Part shown: in pieces, positions 55,701-64,000 of the stretch | Numbering within the stretch: position 1 is the first letter of the stretch | Layout of the letters: each line of letters starts with the position of its first letter | Assembly: GCA_016165875.1 (NCBI GenBank) | Contig: JABBOT010000005.1 | Span: forward strand, 25,383,368-25,447,367 | Reading direction: 5' to 3' | Origin: Acanthopleura granulata | Lineage: Eukaryota > Mollusca > Polyplacophora > Chitonida > Chitonidae | Length of the DNA: 64,000 nucleotides | Made by a program: the position numbers and the translations under genes | The notes under the pieces: generated by a model | Database searches by the model: none | Told to the model about the DNA's origin: nothing | The model's input: the letters and a program-made list of their open reading frames with translations, nothing else

Positions 55701-57489
55701 CAAGCTGCACATTTGTAGGGTTTTGTCCTTGCTATTGTTCTTGTATTGTGCATCCCAGCTTTCAAAGCCTTGGCTGTACAAGGATTGTCGGAGCTAATAA
55801 ATCACAAAGTAGGCCACAGTTTACGCTTGATTTTATTCTAAATGCACAACAATATTTTTTCTCAAAATGACTGCCTCTTGCATGTAGTGCCTTTGTTACA
55901 TGTAGATGCAAGTTTGGTGGTAGAGCTTCATGACAATGCAATAAATCAAGCTCTGAGCGGGGGATTTTGTTGTGAAGTATCAGTGGGGGGAAAACACAGT
56001 TAAAATCGTTTTTGAAGAAAGGCCCCGCGAACAGTGAGAGAGAAGTGTACAAATATCAACTTCATAATTAGAACAAGTACAGGTCCATGAGCTTAGATCT
56101 TGGTATTTATTATAACAGTATATCATTCATACATTCATATCAAAATAAGCAAACCACCTTTGAACAGATTTTGACCAGAAAATCGTGGTAGAAATGAAAT
56201 GTGTAGTTATACAGAGGAAGCGTAAAGATATGCAAGAACGACTAGAGGTAAGACTGGCTGACAAACATATTCTCAACTGGGAGTTTGGGGTGCATGCCAA
56301 GGGAAGGAACGCGTGCGTGAAAATTTGCATGGTAGATCTGCTTTAATTAGCTCATAGCAGGATAATTAATTTAATGAGTTACCATTTTTCACTCGAATTA
56401 CACAATGAGAATGTCCGTATTAAATCAGAAAGTCATACAACCATGACAGCAGGCCACAGGACATTCATCTCAGCGTTCAGTGTCATCACAATTTGCGGTG
56501 CCATCTATGCGTTTCTTTGGAGGGTATACACTGATATAAAATTTCGCAAAATTACGGGCAAATGGACTGGCAATAATTGCGTTTGAGTTTTTGCCGTAAA
56601 ATAATGGTCATATATAATGGCCGTGATGTCATCGTGTGAAATAATATGTCAACTCCACACAGATGACGGGTTTCTCATATATGTGTGTTTTGTCACAAAA
56701 GCATAGTGGTAAAACCCTTGTAGAGAGTTCAAGAGATAGCCTGTTTATTTGTACATGGGCCGCACGATACATTTGTGAATATATTTGGTTGATGTAAGCG
56801 GCGGCAAGTCCTAGCCTGCAAATCCATTCCCATCATGCCGGTCGCAGTAACCAACAGCTCAGATAGGTTACCCAGAACGACCCAGAAAGCAGACAGAACA
56901 GCAGAAGTCATATCAAAGTCGACATATCACGGCCTCAGGTAATACATTTAGGCCCCATCATCTGATCAGGTAGATTTAATGCGTTATGTGACACCTTGAG
57001 AATGCAATGTCACTTTTTGTCAATGCAACTGAAGGCCATTAAATGTAGGGAGTGATTGTGGCGTGACAGGTATCTTGTTGATCTTCTAATAAGCTTAGCA
57101 TAGTGCAAAAGCATAGATACTCCGGAAAAAAAGGCACCCAAATAACAGCACTTATTTGCATAAATACCACCTCTATATTTCCTCCGCTATACTTTATTAA
57201 ATTTCCTGCTGTAATACGCTTGTAACTCCCGTCTCTAACTTTAAGCTGGCCGAAGACTCCTTAATGTTGTTTCAGGCTACATGCCATGTTTCGAAGGCCT
57301 CCAGCCTCCAGAGTTTTAGATTGTATTGGTAGAAGACATTTTAAAAGTGGGTTAAGCTAACGGTTACAAGTACTGGCTCAAGTAATGTGCATTAGATCTC
57401 ATTCGACTCACAAGGCATGTCACATTATCAAACTAATTGTTATGGAATTACACAACATAACAGTGTTTTGTTGTGATTGTGTGTTTCAG
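55701..57489. other. Region upstream of ABHD18
   Basis: No gene supported. A donor-like CTCAG|GTAATA at 56938 could end a non-coding first exon of ABHD18. Short ORFs at 56374-56586 (+) and 56911-56729 (-) are unrecognised. Confidence 0.3.
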
Positions 57490-57498
57490 ATGGCGTAG
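57490..57498 (+). promoter_or_regulatory. Minimal upstream ORF (ATG GCG TAG) in the ABHD18 leader
   Basis: If TGTGTTTCAG at 57480-57489 is the acceptor of the start-codon exon, the exon begins with this two-codon uORF, 67 nt before the ABHD18 ATG. Inference from sequence only. Confidence 0.3.
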
Positions 57499-57565
57499 CG
57501 CCCTGCAATGATTGCGCGGTGGTGGCACTGGGTGCTGGCCAGTTGTGTGGTACATTCATGCTAAC

Positions 57566-63452
<5,887 letters not shown>

Positions 63453-63839
63453 TGAACACCATGTTATGATAATGCTTTCGAAATGAATCAATCTATACCA
63501 TCTTGTCATTCAGAGAAATTAATGTTTAGGTCTGGTGAAAGATATAAATGTTAAATTTTCATGAAAGATAAAAAGTGTAAGTTTCTGTTGTGCGCCAGGT
63601 GCTGTTCCCTTTATAGATGCTCTTCCCCCTGCCAGCTCACAAACCTTATTTAGCTGTTGGCTGAGTACATGTACTTTGTACTTAGACTAGATATCTGTGT
63701 GAAAGGTTTGACTGCATGGTGCCTACACATGCTACTGTGATAGGACTGGTATCAAGCTGACATACACGTCAGTCCCAAGAAAGGCTGTGATTGTTTATTG
63801 TTCTGCCTTTAATCTTGTCTCGGTGCAAGGGTTGTCCTT

Positions 63840-63925
63840 GGCCCAGCCTGTCGTTGTGCATCGTCTTCGGCATGGTGTTTTGGTGAGGCAGCACTGTGGA
63901 TCTGTTATCAGGAGGTCTAGCATTC
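63840..63925 (+). mobile_element. SINE family B fragment
   Basis: CATCGTCTTCGGCATGGTGT and TTTGGTGAGGCAGCACTGTG match the central part of family B. Confidence 0.5.
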
Positions 63926-64000
63926 TTCATTCAGCAGCAGTCTTAAAAAATGAAAAATAAAAAATTATGAAAAAAAAGGAAGTAAATAAATAAAAAAGTA

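Noticed and set aside
56729..56911. 60-codon minus-strand ORF near ABHD18, considered as a head-to-head gene
   Set aside because: It reads somewhat protein-like, but I see no family, no convincing splice site and no supporting exon.

Overview
This is a eukaryotic, intron-rich, AT-rich animal window. The codon usage, GT-AG introns and many tRNA-derived SINEs point to an invertebrate. One SINE family ends in a module I associate from memory with mollusc and other lophotrochozoan genomes (TTTACGCCGTACTCAAGAAT near the tail), and a short GGGAGRTAACTC-like motif recurs. I therefore favour a mollusc or related lophotrochozoan, without species resolution.

Layout. (1) 1.25-2.9 kb, minus strand: a complete three-exon gene for a four-pass membrane protein of the TMEM272-like family (237 aa). 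(2) 2.9-22.3 kb: mostly gene-poor DNA with two satellite-like tandem blocks (4.2-4.6 kb and 5.4-6.1 kb), SINE copies, a Penelope-like fragment and one unidentified exon-like ORF. (3) 22.4-51.05 kb, plus strand: a large STAND-type NTPase gene with an NWD1/NWD2-like architecture. I could join 25 coding exons, and their phases agree at every junction (5076 nt, 1691 aa). The protein has a predicted N-myristoylation motif, an acidic serine-rich tail, a DUF4062-like domain, a NACHT NTPase and a C-terminal WD40 region. Its introns hold a foldback MITE, a 5'-truncated LINE with a perfect 14-bp target-site duplication, SINEs and several tandem arrays. (4) 52.1-55.4 kb, minus strand: a decayed non-LTR retrotransposon with endonuclease and reverse transcriptase remnants. 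(5) 57.5 kb to the window end, plus strand: the 5' part of ABHD18, an alpha/beta hydrolase, running off the right edge.

The most notable signals concern gene structure. ABHD18 has a textbook U12-type AT-AC intron leading to a 28-nt micro-exon, and a tandemly duplicated 90-nt exon that looks mutually exclusive, placed directly after the catalytic nucleophile elbow. In the NWD-like gene, seven copies of a 76-83 bp unit, each carrying an AG acceptor-like site, lie in front of the true 3' splice site of exon 19. Similar tandem arrays start at the 5' splice sites of NWD exon 17 and ABHD18 exon 7. The three genes have no evident functional relationship to each other.
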